Origin: Trichobilharzia regenti
Taxonomy: Eukaryota > Platyhelminthes > Trematoda > Strigeidida > Schistosomatidae
DNA: 64,000 nucleotides
Assembly: GCA_944472135.2 (NCBI GenBank)
Contig: OX235262.1
Coordinates: 69,626,887 to 69,690,886 of the forward strand
Reading direction: 5' to 3'
Part shown: one piece after another, positions 1 through 11,310 of the stretch
Position numbering within the stretch: position 1 is the stretch's first letter
Layout: the number at the start of each line of letters is the position of its first letter
Translations under genes and position numbers: made by a program
Notes under the pieces: generated by a model
What the model was told of the DNA's origin: nothing
Seen by the model: only the letters and a program-made list of their open reading frames with translations
The model's database searches: none

Positions 1-78
1 GATCAAGTTCATTCAGTTCAAATGAACCAAGAGAAAGTGGGAAAACTAGTGCAAACACTTCGTTAAGTGTTACTGTAA

Positions 79-81
<3 letters not shown>

Positions 82-143
<62 letters not shown>
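82..143. repeat. (TA)n microsatellite
   Basis: About 31 uninterrupted TA units. Shorter TA tracts occur at 8314-8337, 15652-15671, 22341-22354 and 23250-23276, several of them at the edges of mobile elements. Confidence 0.97.
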
Positions 144-144
<1 letters not shown>

Positions 145-865
145 CGAATCTGTAAATGAACATTCTTCGTGACGCCAATATTTAAGAAACTCTTCACTGA
201 TTCAGCGTTAGAATGCTATCCAACCACCCACTTGATCCGGACTCGATTTTTTAAGGTATACTCTGAAGATGTTGTCTAGATGGACAGTGGGAGGTTCGCA
301 ACTATAAACCATCCAGCTCAGTGGACACAAAATGCACATACCAATATCATCTACCTGAGGTATAAATATTCTCCATCCCATCCTGAACACACGATGAAAA
401 CACTTCAGACTATAAATTATTCACCCCCCCCTCCCCTTTGAGATGTATAGAAAAGAAACAGAAAGCACGATTCAATCCTCAGGGAAAGGTTTATATTAGT
501 GAGAAATAGAACAGCTATGCTTGAGTGTGTGTGTGTGATCATTTTGCATAACTAATTAACCTAAAGTTTACGATAGAAAAATTGTCCTCTTTCAAAGGGA
601 ACAACAATAAAATTCAATAAAACATCAATAATATCAACCGTGAACTAGATTAACGACAGATGCTTAGTCTATGCCTTACATTAAGAAGTACTGATCAATA
701 AAAATGTCATTTTGTCCATCTCATTACAATACTAATCATTGACTGAATCATCTAAGGGGAAAATGAATTTGTTGACATACTACCTTGAATGACTGAAAAA
801 TTCATTCATTCATATGTGATATCGATCTGTGATCAACTCGTACAAACAGATATAATTCTTACAAA
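144..865. other. No recognisable gene
   Basis: AT-rich DNA with a short C-run near 423-436 and a GT tract near 523-536. The small open frames are not supported by codon structure or any family resemblance. Confidence 0.6.
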
Positions 866-1236
866 CCAAACTCTTGAAAATTAATCTGATGCTCGCTAGT
901 GACTTGCTACAGGACAGAGTCTCCTGATGTTTTAGTGAGAAGTCGTGACCAGCAAGCTCCATCCAGTCAAATGTGAGGATGGATATCCCACTGATGATAT
1001 TGGTTGGTGGTCGCGTTAAATGCATCACGAATTGATAGAAGTCATTCAGTTGGGTCCCAGTGGCTGAATGGTATACGAGCTTTCCTTGTAACCGGAAGGT
1101 CCTAGGTTCGAACCCTAGTGGTGAGTGGTTACTACCGATGCTTCCCCATGAGGATGAAACAGCTGTCTGGCAGTACTCCCTGGTTTTCAATGGTTCTCTA
1201 AGTGATATCAATCTGTGATCAACTCGTAAAACTATG
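866..1236 (+). mobile_element. tRNA-derived SINE, alpha type (full-length, degenerate)
   Basis: The 5' part (near 890-1040) is shared with the copies at 7395, 8462, 17045, 21350 and 28790. A tRNA-like head follows (GTGGCTGAATGG as A box, GGTTCGAACCC as B box near 1108). Next is a decayed hammerhead-like core (CCGATGC then GATGAAACAGCTGTC near 1136-1171) and the tail GGTTCTCTAAGTGATATCAATC. The head resembles a tRNA, but the flanking SINE sequence shows it is not a tRNA gene. Confidence 0.85.
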
Positions 1237-3015
1237 TGATACACAGAATATAAGCATTCCTAATGGCTTATTATTCAAAACTTTGATATAAGGTGACAAA
1301 AGCTAAGTCTTTTTCAAAACCTTAACATATTCACTGGCTTTTTGTTGTTACACATCGAACTTTTACTGAAGCTTTTATTTCTAGTACAAAGTTTGTTCCT
1401 TGTACCCTCTTAAACTACAGTGTTGTTTTAGATTCGTTTCATAGATTACTCTTACTGTGAATAAGTTCAACTTGGCAGACACTGAGTCCTAAGCTGCAGA
1501 CCAATCGTTTTCTTACTTTTTTGTTGAAAAAAACATTACACTAGAGGAGCTATACCTTACTGCTTACTGAAGCCGATGTGTCTCAGAGTGATGTACTTTC
1601 TTCATTCTTAACTTTCTTACTTTTGCATGACTTAACTTGCTGTTTTGAACTTGATTTCATCAGTATGATGTCAATCCGACACCTTCTTAATCAGATTATT
1701 GTCACATAACAACTTTCCTATCTTCAGTTGACCAAGGATCTTATCCATATGGTCTCGAACCTAATTCATTTGAATATCAAACTGTTAATGTTAGATTTAG
1801 GCTTAAGCATAGCCCATAAATCTTGTAGTATTCATAGTTATATTCTACAGAATAAATTTAATAATATCTACCTGAGTGTTAGTTTTTCACAGGAACTTTA
1901 ATGATGGTTTCGCGACTTTTGTTGACTTACATTTATCCCACTAGAAGATAAGGAGACAAAGATTTTGTCGTATAACTCAGTCTCTGCTTTTGTGACTCAC
2001 TAACTCCTTTGTTCTACTCTTAATTTTGTGTTGTCTTCCTTTATTCTCCTCCTGAATGTTGTAAAGAGGTTATGTTGCATCACATGGGACTTTGAAAAGT
2101 GTAAGCAAGATTATTGGTATGCTTTTGATCTAAACAAGTGACAGTATCGTTTGAGGACATTTGAAACTGTTCAAGCAGTTTGGGAGAAAATCATCTTATC
2201 AGATATTAAACATTCTGTCTTCATCCACAACTTTTCCTTTGTCTCATCTATGAGAAGACAGGATGATATTTTCAAAGAACTTATGCTTTCACGACTGAAG
2301 ACAAAAATTTAATCATTACTTAAGTAACGGACTAATGTCTTTCTTCTGTTCAACATCTGTCATTCTCACCAATGTTCTGGAGTCGACTGGAAGATCAGCA
2401 TATAATGGCTTCATTTCTTGTAGCCCGGTTCGCATTTATGTCATAATTAGTTTGCATCTGCATAAAAAGTTGAGGATGACACCAATGACAGTATCAACGG
2501 ACATTTGAGGATGTTGGATGTAGAACACATAGAACAGTTTCGTCCATCGAATGCAGAGAAGTTCTATAATCTAAATCAATGTCAGTTAGAGTAAGGATAT
2601 TAGATAAGAGACATGTAATGCTGGATGAAATAGACTGTTGCACTGGTCCACTATGCTGGAACTTTGTCTCATAGTCTGTTTGCACTAATACAAAATGATC
2701 ACCCCTAGGTGTTAGTCCCTGCCTATGCTTCAAAAGCTGCATATCTGCAATCTTAAGTACAGTCTGGACTTGTGTTGTCGTAGGTCAAAGCTGACATTCG
2801 CTGCATCATGAAATTTGTTGCCCTGTTGGACCAACGTAGTCTCATTCTTCTCTTAGGTTCAGAGGCTCTTGCTTCGTTTGATAGTATGTTGTCATGTAAC
2901 TCATCTAAAGGCATCGTAAGTGGTGATGCGTAACTCTTGTAACTCATGATATGAACTGGGGAAAACTAGTCTTCAACAAAGGAACTCCCTGTGTCAGAAT
3001 ACGCTAATTCTTCAT
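1237..3015. other. No recognisable gene
   Basis: Long AT-rich stretch. Minus-strand open frames at 2494-2742 and 2753-2947 have no recognisable domain. They could be remnants of a mobile element, but I cannot assign them. Confidence 0.5.
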
Positions 3016-3203
3016 GCGTCGGTGGCACAGTGGTTAGGACTCTCGCTGACCATGCACATGGTGCAGGGTTCCATCCCCCTGCCGAGGTACACGTGATATC
3101 TATGGTCGGCCTGCGAAATTTGGGCTACCGATATCACCTGCTGAAAATTCCATACTTGTACCGAAAATACGGTGTGGAATCAAGCTGTAATCAAAAATAA
3201 AAT
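3016..3203 (+). mobile_element. tRNA-derived SINE, type B
   Basis: Begins GCGTCGGTGGCACAGTGG (A-box-like), with the B-box-like GGGTTCCATCCCCCTGCC. A conserved tail follows (TGCTGAAAATTCCA ... GTGTGGAATCAAGCTGTAA) and an A-rich end. Near-identical copies lie at 16015, 16504, 21903 and 52627. Confidence 0.9.
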
Positions 3204-3954
3204 GCTTTCATAAACGTGAAGATGTCTAACAAAATGTCATAAGTGATAATGGAAGCAAGATTTTCTATAGCAAACATTTACGAAACCTGTGGAACAAGGT
3301 TTGTAAACCGTGGAATGAAGGTAACTAGCTAAAAAATAAGGCACCCACTTACCAACTCGTAAATGGAAAGTGTGAATTCGGACAGGAAGTTCCAGAACAA
3401 ACTTTCTAATGAATTAAAAGATCTTCCATCTCAAACGGGTGAACACTCAAAGAGGCAATGACTTTACCGGGTACATAATGAATTCACTTAATAAGTAAAG
3501 AAACGTATGCACGATGCACTCATGAAAAGTTGTTATCGCTTATTGGTTTACTGGTTAACCAATGAACGTACAGTTAAATGTACCCAATATTTCTGTAACG
3601 CATCCAACATTTTCGATAATGGAAATAAATCGTAGGAACAGTGTATATTTGATACCTTCATAAACTTAGCAGTTGCACAGAAAAAGTCAATCGTAAAAAT
3701 TTCAGTTAATGCAAATAAACCTGGAACTTCAGACATTACTCAAAGTGTCTACATTTCCCCAGAAGTCAATGCTCATTTAGAATGCATTTTTTATAGAGAG
3801 AAGAATCCTAGAACTGAAATAGCAAATCAACTTTCTCATCAACAAATAAATGGCTAGTTTACTCTTGCAAACAATGCATTACTATAACTTTTGTTATTTT
3901 TATTATTATTATTGCCATCTTCAAGAATTAATTTGTAGGGATTCTATCTGTGTG
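3204..3954. other. No recognisable gene
   Basis: AT-rich; no domain, RNA gene or repeat family recognised. It contains a short ATT/TTA run near 3896-3912. Confidence 0.5.
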
Positions 3955-4080
3955 AAGTTTGACCACGGATTGATATCAACTAGAAAATCGTAAAAAGCCA
4001 GGGAGTGTTAAATAGTTGTTTCACCACAGTTTGGGACTCATCGGCAGTAATCACCCACCGGTTAAACGTCAGGGCAAATA
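3955..4080 (-). mobile_element. Alpha SINE fragment, inverted
   Basis: Reverse complement of the alpha SINE 3' half (tail, then the GGGAGT...TTTCA...TTTGGGACTCAT region of the hammerhead-like domain). It abuts the plus-strand copy that follows, forming a head-to-head pair. Confidence 0.7.
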
Positions 4081-4290
4081 CTCCCGGATGACACTGGCTG
4101 AATGTTTCACGAGTTTGCCTTGTAACTGGAAGATCTTCAGTTCAAATCCCAGTGGCTGTTTACTGATGAGGAGTCACATACTAAGGCAAAACAGCTGTCC
4201 AGTACTCCTAGTCTTCCAGTGGTTCTCTAACTAACACCAGTCCATGGTCAAACTGGAAGAACAAATCAAATCTCTGTGAAATAACTCTTG
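4081..4290 (+). mobile_element. Alpha SINE fragment with hammerhead-like core
   Basis: Contains CACTGGCTGAATG (A box), TTCAAATCCCAG (degenerate B box), CTGATGA at 4163, AAAACAGCTGTCC, and the tail GGTTCTCTAACTAACACCAG. The hammerhead GAAAC has decayed to CAAAAC. Confidence 0.75.
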
Positions 4291-4345
4291 ATAAAATGTA
4301 TCATGCTTGCTAAGTTTCTTTTTTTTTTTAACTTTCTTCTTTTAG

Positions 4346-4918
4346 GGTCCAATGCAAGATGCAGTAACTTCACTGGCTACTTTAATAAGTGTAGCTAAAC
4401 CAAAATTAAGCTGGAGTAAACTTCTTGATGTGCCCAAAACACCAGCAGCCACAACAACAGCAACAAATGCAACTACTTGTAGTACTACTACTAATACTAA
4501 CACTAATACTCTTACTACCACTAATACCACTAATGCTAACAATACCACTACTATGAACGCAGTCAGAATAACAACCTCTAGACGATCATTTACACAAGAG
4601 AAAGAAGCATTAGAAGATAAAGGAGTCACCTTATCAAAAGAATTACTACGCAAACCAAACTGTACTAATTTAATTTCTTATTCCCCAGCTGAAATTGATA
4701 TTGAAAGTGTACAAGAAAATTTTCATAAATTAGTTATGTCACATATTGAATCGTTAAGAAGTAATTTTTTAACTAATATACAAATTTTATCAACACGTAT
4801 AGATATAATTGATCAGAGGATAACTCAAATAATGCATTTTGTAAATAATAATAATAATAGTAGTAGTAACAATAATAGATGGAATAATCATATACTGTAT
4901 AATACATATGATAACTAA
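4346..4918 (+). CDS. 3' terminal exon of an unrecognised gene
   Basis: A pyrimidine-rich tract ending TTTTAG at 4345 is followed by an open frame of 190 codons to a TAA at 4916-4918. The frame is already open at the acceptor (GGT CCA ATG), so this is probably the last exon of a multi-exon gene, not a gene starting at the ATG at 4352. The encoded segment has three parts: a short conserved-looking start (MQDAVTSLATL, KPKLSWSKLL), a Thr/Asn-rich low-complexity stretch, and a likely helical or coiled-coil region (SVQENFHKLVMSHIESL ... RIDIIDQRI) ending in an Asn/Ser-rich tail. Upstream exons are not visible in the window; the 5' part may lie before position 1. I do not recognise the family. Codon composition and the clear acceptor argue for a host gene and not a transposon. 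Confidence 0.6.
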   Translation, partial: GPMQDAVTSLATLISVAKPKLSWSKLLDVPKTPAATTTATNATTCSTTTNTNTNTLTTTNTTNANNTTTMNAVRITTSRRSFTQEKEALEDKGVTLSKELLRKPNCTNLISYSPAEIDIESVQENFHKLVMSHIESLRSNFLTNIQILSTRIDIIDQRITQIMHFVNNNNNSSSNNNRWNNHILYNTYDN

Positions 4919-5400
4919 TTGTATTCACAAATTATACTACTGAAAATGAAAATAGTAGTAGTAGTAGAAGCAGTGATAATAGCAGATAGGAGTAACAGCA
5001 AACAACCAAAGAAGAATTTTTAAAAAAAACAACAGAAGATTATCTTGAAGCTCTTTATTTGAATTTATTTTAATAGATCAACTCTAAAAAATGTCTTGAA
5101 AATTGAATTTTTTCTAAATATAAACTTCTTTTGTTTTTGTTTTGATAAAATGATACTATTTACTTCGATATAAAAGATTTACAAAATTCCAGTGGTGTAG
5201 TTATTTGGTTTACATGCGAAAGTTCATGGATTTGAAACCTACTCATCAGTCTTAAGTTTCATTCTTATAAAAAGCCAATAAAAACAATAAATTTATTAGG
5301 TTAACCTACATTTGATCAGAGTTCATCAGCGATTCAGTGACGGACAGAATACTTCCGCCAGACATGTGGGAGATCCAGGTTTGAATTTCAAATTGATACG
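4919..5400 (+). other. 3' flank of the terminal exon
   Basis: AT-rich, with AATAAA-type signals near 5277 and 5287 that could serve as polyadenylation signals for the exon ending at 4918. No other gene seen. Confidence 0.4.
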
Positions 5401-5414
5401 CTCTAAAACCTGAC

Positions 5415-6620
5415 CTAGAAAGTTGTAAGCACGGAGAAGAAATGTTTAGAAGAAATCAAAAACATCCAAGTGGATGACAATGAAATAATCGTGAGCTTTG
5501 GTGTCATAGCACTATACACTTCAGTCGGTCTAAAACTACTAACAAAAGAAACTATACTACAACTATTCCACAGTGATGAGAACACAGAAGCGCAATGTTC
5601 AACTTGGATAGAACTCATAGAATTATGTCTTACAACATACTTTCAATTCAGTACTCAAATATATGCACATATAAAAGGAACACCAATGGGATCATCGGCC
5701 ATATCGGGATTAATAGCTGAAGTATTCATGCAAAGATTAGAATTAATAGCCCTACATATAATTAAAGCAAAAGTCTGAGCACGTTATGTTGATTATACAT
5801 TTGTAATAATTAAAAGAAAAGATTTGGAATATACCCGTAAATTAATAGACAACATATTTGAAGACATCAAATTCACAAGAGAAGAAGAATTAGACAACAA
5901 AATTCCATTCTTAGATGTCTTAAGCAAGAGAACTAGTACAGAAAATTTAGAAACACAAGTATACAGAAAATCAACGCACACAGATCAAATACTCAACTAT
6001 AATAGTAATAACTCACAAAGGAAACTGTGTGCAGACATTGTTTGAAAGAGTCCAAATACACTGTGGCACTCCAACGCTGAAGAGAATGAAAGGAAAATAG
6101 CTACTAGCTGTCTTCAAAAAGAATGAATACCCACAGAATTTCATCAAAAACTGTTTAAACTCAAGTTGTAACACTAGCAAGAAACCATCATCAAAGACTA
6201 CATGAAAATTCACTCTACCATACACAAAGAATATCTCTGAAATAACAGCTAGAATGTTAAGACCGTTTGAAGTAGATATAGCACACAAACCAGTCTAATC
6301 ACTTCATTCGATACTGTGTAAACCGAAAGATCCATCAGGGAAAGAAGATAAAATTAATACTATTTACAAAATAAATCGTATGAACTGTGATAAACATTAC
6401 ATCGGCCAAAGTGGGAGTCCCCTTCCTGTCCGAACCCAAGAACATAAATCATCTGTGAAAAGGCACGATATGCATTCTGTCATATCGACTCATGTAGATA
6501 ACTATGGACACGAATTTGATTGAGATAATGTAGAAATCTTACATATAGGAAACAGCAAAAAATACTATCGAGAGATTTCTAGAAGCCTGGTACTCAAATG
6601 AATCAGAGATTAACAAACAC
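5415..6620 (+). mobile_element. Penelope-like element, decayed RT plus GIY-YIG
   Basis: Broken coding region of a Penelope-like retroelement. The reverse transcriptase part includes FGVIALYTSVGL (motif A region), GTPMGSSAISGLIAEVFMQR at about 5672-5739, and the palm motif RYVDYTFVI near 5782-5808. IPFLDVL and YRKSTHTDQIL, typical of this family, follow. The GIY-YIG endonuclease lies at about 6361-6500 (YKINRMNCDKHYIGQSG ... RTQEH). It is inactive: there is a stop at 5776-5778, several frame changes follow, and the second palm aspartate is Tyr (YVDY instead of YxDD). It lies outside LIG4, between the unknown exon and SINEs. Confidence 0.88.
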
Positions 6621-6954
6621 ATTACTATAGACCAAATTTACTAAATAATAAAAAAATAAATGACATGACAAAAAAGTTCAAATTCCAAGTCAATAAAAAT
6701 GATCAATAGATAAGTAAATTAAGAAATATTGACGACAGTGGTCACCATGAGATACAAATAAATACAATTCATGGAGAATTCAAGTAAGCTCATTTCATAC
6801 TGAAACCTGCACTGAAGTTATTGTCTAGAAGCACAGCTAAAGCTCCACAATTAAATCAACCAGCTCAGGGAACACAGCTAAACCACAATCATCCATCTGA
6901 GCTACAAATCTCAATTATTTCGAAAAGAAGGTAGGTTAGGCAAGAGGTAAAATC
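6621..6954. other. No recognisable gene
   Basis: AT-rich 3' flank of the Penelope element; nothing recognised. Confidence 0.4.
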
Positions 6955-7190
6955 CACCAAACTGGATGTGAGGAAAAATACTTACCTATGACATTGGTTA
7001 GCTGTCGCATTATGCATTGTGAACAGCATTCATAGACCATTTGATTCTATCCTAGTGGCTGAATGGTCAACGAGCTCACCTTGTAATCTCAAGGTCCTGG
7101 TTTCGACCCCGTACGTACTGAAGAAGAGTCCATACACAAGAATGGAATAACTGTCCATTTCTACTTTTGTCTGGCTTAAGTAAGTTTGTA
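6955..7190 (+). mobile_element. Alpha SINE (degenerate)
   Basis: Shares the 5' part (GACATTGGTTAGCTGTCGC), the A box CTAGTGGCTGAATGG and a B-box-like GGTTTCGACCCC. A worn hammerhead-like core follows (CTGAAGAAGAGTCC ... GGAATAACTGTCC). Confidence 0.75.
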
Positions 7191-7394
7191 ATCAGTCAAA
7201 TCGCTGCAAACTGACACTTTCAGAACTACACTTCTGGCTTTATTAGTTAGATAAGAAATCATTCATTTGTAACAATGGTCTTGACAGACTGTTTCTCTTG
7301 AGAATTACTCTCAAATAGATGCATATACCCACATATATTTTAACTCCCTTTAATACAAAGACAATTATTCTCAGCTTAAATTATTACACCGTAA

Positions 7395-7800
7395 TCAATT
7401 TGACTTACCTGGTTATACATGGCTGACTATCACCTTCAGTTGTTTCGCCCTAGTTTGGGGCTCTTCATCAGTACGAACCTACCACCAGAGATTGAACCCA
7501 GGACATCCTGGTTATTAGGCGAGCTAGCGTGTAAACCATTAAGTCATTGGGACCCAATCCGATGGCCATTTCATGAATTCCAACTTCTGCCAATCCACGA
7601 CACAGCGCGACTACTGGCCAATGTCTTCGGCGAGTATATGTCTTCACATCCGACCTGCTGCACCCTACTGGTCATGGCTTCCCACTAGAAACCCAGGTAA
7701 CTACCAACCTGAATAGGGCTAGTCGCTAGTGAGCATCTCATTGATTTTCAAATATTGGTTTGTAGGGATTTGATTGATTAGTTACAGGATTTCATCATGA
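7395..7800 (-). mobile_element. Alpha SINE, minus strand
   Basis: Reverse complement of the alpha unit. The tRNA-like head is at about 7490-7560 (CCACCAGAGATTGAACCC is the B box, reversed). The 5' part runs to GACTAGTCGCTAGTGAGCATC near 7720, and the unit ends with the AAATATTGGTTTGTAGGG junction. It carries a small open frame with no coding value. Confidence 0.8.
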
Positions 7801-8313
7801 GCTGACATCGGTTAAAGAACCATGTCACACTTCGAAGTATACATGGAAGATCAAAAATCAATTGATGACGAGACAAACAAATAAGAATAAAGCAAGAACA
7901 ACAGTTTTTGCAGAATAATATGGTACCATCATTTATTTTGTTGGCTTCTCATCAGCTGCTTACAGACTAAATACTACAAATATGTTTGGAAGAGATAATA
8001 ATTCGATGAAGAGTGATTTTCAGAAAATGAAAGCATAAAAGCAGTAACAACGTTTGTGCCTATTTGAACAATTTATGCATTAAGGCAGGAGCTTTTTTAT
8101 GAGTTAGTTTTTCCTAAATCATCTATAAACCAGTTGTTGGACTCGAATCTAGATAAAGAGCTACATCACTAGTATATGCTATCCAGTCAGAACACAGTTT
8201 TTATGTTTTAAAATAGCAATATATAAGTTGACCATGTGAGATAACCATATAATTACAATAGAAAAGGCGTTCAGAGTTACTCTTTTCGGAAATATCACAA
8301 ACTACACAATTGC
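7801..8313. other. No recognisable gene
   Basis: AT-rich spacer between an alpha SINE and a TA tract; nothing recognised. Confidence 0.4.
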
Positions 8314-8461
8314 ATATATATATATATATATATATAGTAAATTGTCTTAGCAACAAAAGGAATATTTCCAGAGATGTGTCATTAGAACAGTACATTTTGG
8401 ATAACAAATTACGCAATGTAGAAAGCGTCAATCGGGCGGAAACTAAAATTAAATCAAATAT

Positions 8462-8790
8462 CAATGAGATGCTCACTAGCGACTGGCCCTATTCAAGTAG
8501 GTAGTTACCTGGGGTTCTAGTGGGAAGTCGTGACCAGTAGGGTGCAGCAGGTCGTGTGTGAAGACAAATACTCGCCGAAGACATTGGCTAGAGGTCGTGC
8601 CGTGTCGTGAATTAGCAGAAGTTAGAATTGATGCACTGGCCGCTGGATTGAGTCCCAGTGGTTTAGTGGTCTACGAACTTGCCTTGTAACCAGGTTTTCC
8701 AATGGTTCTCTAACTAATGTCAGCTCATGATGAAATCCTGTAACCAATCAATCAAATATCTACAAACCAATACTTAAATCAAATAAGTAG
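8462..8790 (+). mobile_element. Alpha SINE with internal deletion
   Basis: Matches the 5' part and tRNA-like A-box region (CCCAGTGGTTTAGTGG ... CTTGCCTTGTAACCAGG), then jumps directly to the tail TTTTCCAATGGTTCTCTAAC. The B box and the hammerhead-like domain are missing. Confidence 0.8.
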
Positions 8791-9104
8791 AGTGACGTAA
8801 TATAATTGACGGAGTTGAGCAGAATTCAACTCAAATTTGAACGGGAGTCAAGTTAACAACAGTGGTGATAAGAGGTAGAGATTTAATAGGGGGTGGGGTA
8901 AGAAAACAATACAATTAACAAACAAAAAGCATAAATTACGTATGTTATTAAAATAGATCATGCCCATTGTAAATTTAATGGCTGAATAAACTTCTTCTGT
9001 ATGCAGAGTTCAGGATTTACTATATGAATCTTCATTGGTCCTGCGATTTGAAGAAGTGTGATTCGTACTCTTTTAGCAAAATTCCTAATTATTCTCTAGA
9101 TAAC

Positions 9105-9860
9105 TTTAAAGTTCGTTTGTGACTAAGCCTGGCGTCCAGACTGGATCAGATGTTCTAGGATAAAGCTGTAGGGGGATCTTCTTTCTCCTTTATAAAAACA
9201 TGAGGGTAAGTCATCGATTATGCGTCTGGATAGTAGACGCCAGGTACGGCCGATATACCTAGCTCCACACAAGCAGGTAAATTGGTAGACGCACACTGAA
9301 GAGGCCAACAGTGGTGGCTTATCCTTCACGTCCACGCGAATCATTGGTTTTGTAGATAAAGTTATTCAAAGTTCAGTCGTGAAGAAAGTTTTTTTCAGTG
9401 TGCGGGATATGTGGTTTCTTAGTATGTCTGATGATGAGTCTCCGTTGAATTGTAGGTTCAAGTAGAGGCTCTTTTTAGGAGCAGAAAGTGTGGGCGGTTT
9501 AGTTTTCATGGATTTCGTGATGAAACTTTCTGGATAGCCATTTTCGAGGAGGATTCTTTCCAGAGTGTTCAGCTCCCCTGCCATAGTGTCAGGGCTGCAA
9601 ATCCTATGGCTCAGTGGATGGATAAGGTTTCGTTCAGTATATAGAGGCATCCAACTATAAAAGTTAGTGAGCTGTCCATTCCATGTCAGCTTCTTGTTCA
9701 TGTTCTCCTGAAAGTTCAGGAAAAATATTTTTGCGTAGGACCCCTTCTCTAATGTGAACTGAATCACAGGACGGCAGCTGTTTAAAAAGTCCAGAATATC
9801 CCACATATAAATGATAATAAAGGAGTTCAACAACTGCCAGCATTCTACCAAGTTCAATCA
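9105..9860 (-). mobile_element. Penelope-like element fragment with GIY-YIG
   Basis: The minus-strand frame at 9366-9857 includes ICSPDTMAGELNTLERILLE and ENGYPESFI, the connector typical of Penelope proteins between RT and endonuclease. The frame at 9123-9344 has CVYQFTCLCGARYIGRTW, the GIY-YIG core with its Cys-rich lead. The two parts are joined only by a frame change, and the RT palm is absent. Confidence 0.85.
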
Positions 9861-10173
9861 GATATGACTTCTGAATTTCATTCCCTGGATATCTTGTTGA
9901 AATAGTGATAAATCTACAGGAAGCTAACATGGAATAGTCAATACATGAATTTTCATAAGTGAATCTCTTTGAGATGAAAATGAAACCTGGTCCACTGCTT
10001 GTCTTCAAAAATAAGGAGGATTTACACCAATATTACAACAGATGATAGACTGGAGAGATCCAGACAAGTTCTCATTCAAAATAGTTACCCTATAGGATTC
10101 ATCGAGAGAAACATGAGAATAAAGTAGAAACCTGAAAGAATCTAAACGGCACCAAGCAAATAAATAACTTTTC
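9861..10173. other. No assignable feature
   Basis: Between two oppositely oriented Penelope fragments. It may hold further worn Penelope sequence, but I see no motif. Confidence 0.35.
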
Positions 10174-10525
10174 ATGAATGTAGATAGTAAATGTGATACT
10201 CAGGTCGAGATTCTGAAAAAAAGCCAGTTATCGAGATCGTTGAGGAAAGCCTTCTCTTCGAATGACCTACAGATCAATTTCTACAGTCGAAAAATGATCA
10301 ACGGATGTGCGAAGGATAAACTGCAGCTTCAGCTACTTCATTGTGTGTGTTTATAAACTCAGTTACTCCTATGGAGGCAGTTATATTGGTCGCATAAAAT
10401 GAACACTTTTCAAACGCATCTCTGAATACATTGTTTGGTACGGTTATCAGGAGGACAATGTACAATAGTCGAACACCTGATGAACTCAGGCTACACAACT
10501 TCACCAGCGTTGTGCTTTAAGATAA
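10174..10525 (+). mobile_element. Penelope-like 3' fragment (GIY-YIG remnant)
   Basis: The plus-strand frame includes SRSLRKAFSSNDLQINFYSR and MINGCAKDKLQLQ. These parallel the sequence around MIDGCVKHKLPL in the copy at 26900. After a stop near 10353 the frame continues with a decayed GSYIGR motif. Confidence 0.7.
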
Positions 10526-10964
10526 GGTCGAATGATACAAGAAGCGTTATGTTTCTACACTTGTGTATGGCGAAAGCGCTAGTGATTCATCAATAGAATT
10601 CCAAACTCTGTGTATAGAAAAGTTGGGTCCAGTCTATTTTTCTACCATGGTCTCAAACTCCTCTCTATTTTTAGTGGGTAATAACTATTGTCATTCTAAC
10701 ATGTTCCTTTCGTACAACTCACTGCTTTCCTCTCACCGTCTTCATACTTATCCAGTGGACGGTCAATTACCTTGTTTCTCATCGAATAGAAATTTTTACT
10801 TTATCAAATTTTAAACCCTTACTTCCATTGTGTTGTCAATTATTGCATAATTTCTTCCTGTCTGAAGAAATCACTTCTGAGTAACTACATCAGTTATGTC
10901 ACAAACCGCTATTGTTCCATTGTAGGTTGTTATAAGTTTTAGTATATTTAAATACGATTCTATA
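10526..10964. other. No recognisable gene
   Basis: AT-rich; one short open frame (10563-10814) without recognisable features. Confidence 0.4.
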
Positions 10965-11310
10965 GTATTTTGATTAGACACTAGTAACTAGTGTGATGTA
11001 TCTAGTCCTTTCTTTGATGCAGACTGAATTCTATCAGTCAGGTTTGAAATGTGGCCACCATTATAGGTAGCTCGCCATCGCGATGCGCATTGATTTGATG
11101 ATATCAGATGGTTGGAGGCGATCAACAGGAAGCTTTGCTCCACCTAGGTCTCGAAACAGCGTCACCCAGTGCTGCCGAAAGGACATGAGTTCCTTCAACG
11201 TTGCAGATACGCCTTGCTGACTGATGAGTGCCAACTAGCACGAACCCTAGGCTTCCTGTGGCCGATTGCCTCCAACCATCTAATATCAAAACAATAAATG
11301 CCAGATAGGG
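10965..11310. mobile_element. Type D tRNA-derived SINE, rearranged
   Basis: The segment 10965-11060 (CACTAGTAACTAGTG ... GACTGAATTCTATCAGTCA) is the reverse complement of 24920-25010. The part 11150-11290 reads in the plus direction (CACCCAGTGCTGCC ... GGACATGAGTTCCTTCAA ... GCAGATACGCCTTGCTGAC ... TCTAATATC), as at 24770 and 39400. Two opposed partial copies are joined. Confidence 0.7.

Noticed and set aside
1080..1130. tRNA genes at the many A-box/B-box pairs (for example 1080, 3016, 16130, 17245, 24700, 34203, 39340)
   Set aside because: Each lies inside a longer repeated SINE unit with a common body and tail; no cloverleaf is maintained consistently.
4342..4653. Minus-strand open frame rich in Val and Leu
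   Set aside because: It is the reverse reading of the Thr/Asn-rich repeat coding stretch of the exon at 4346-4918.
8201..8504. Small open frames across the TA tract near 8314
   Set aside because: Tyr-Ile repeats produced by the microsatellite; no domain.
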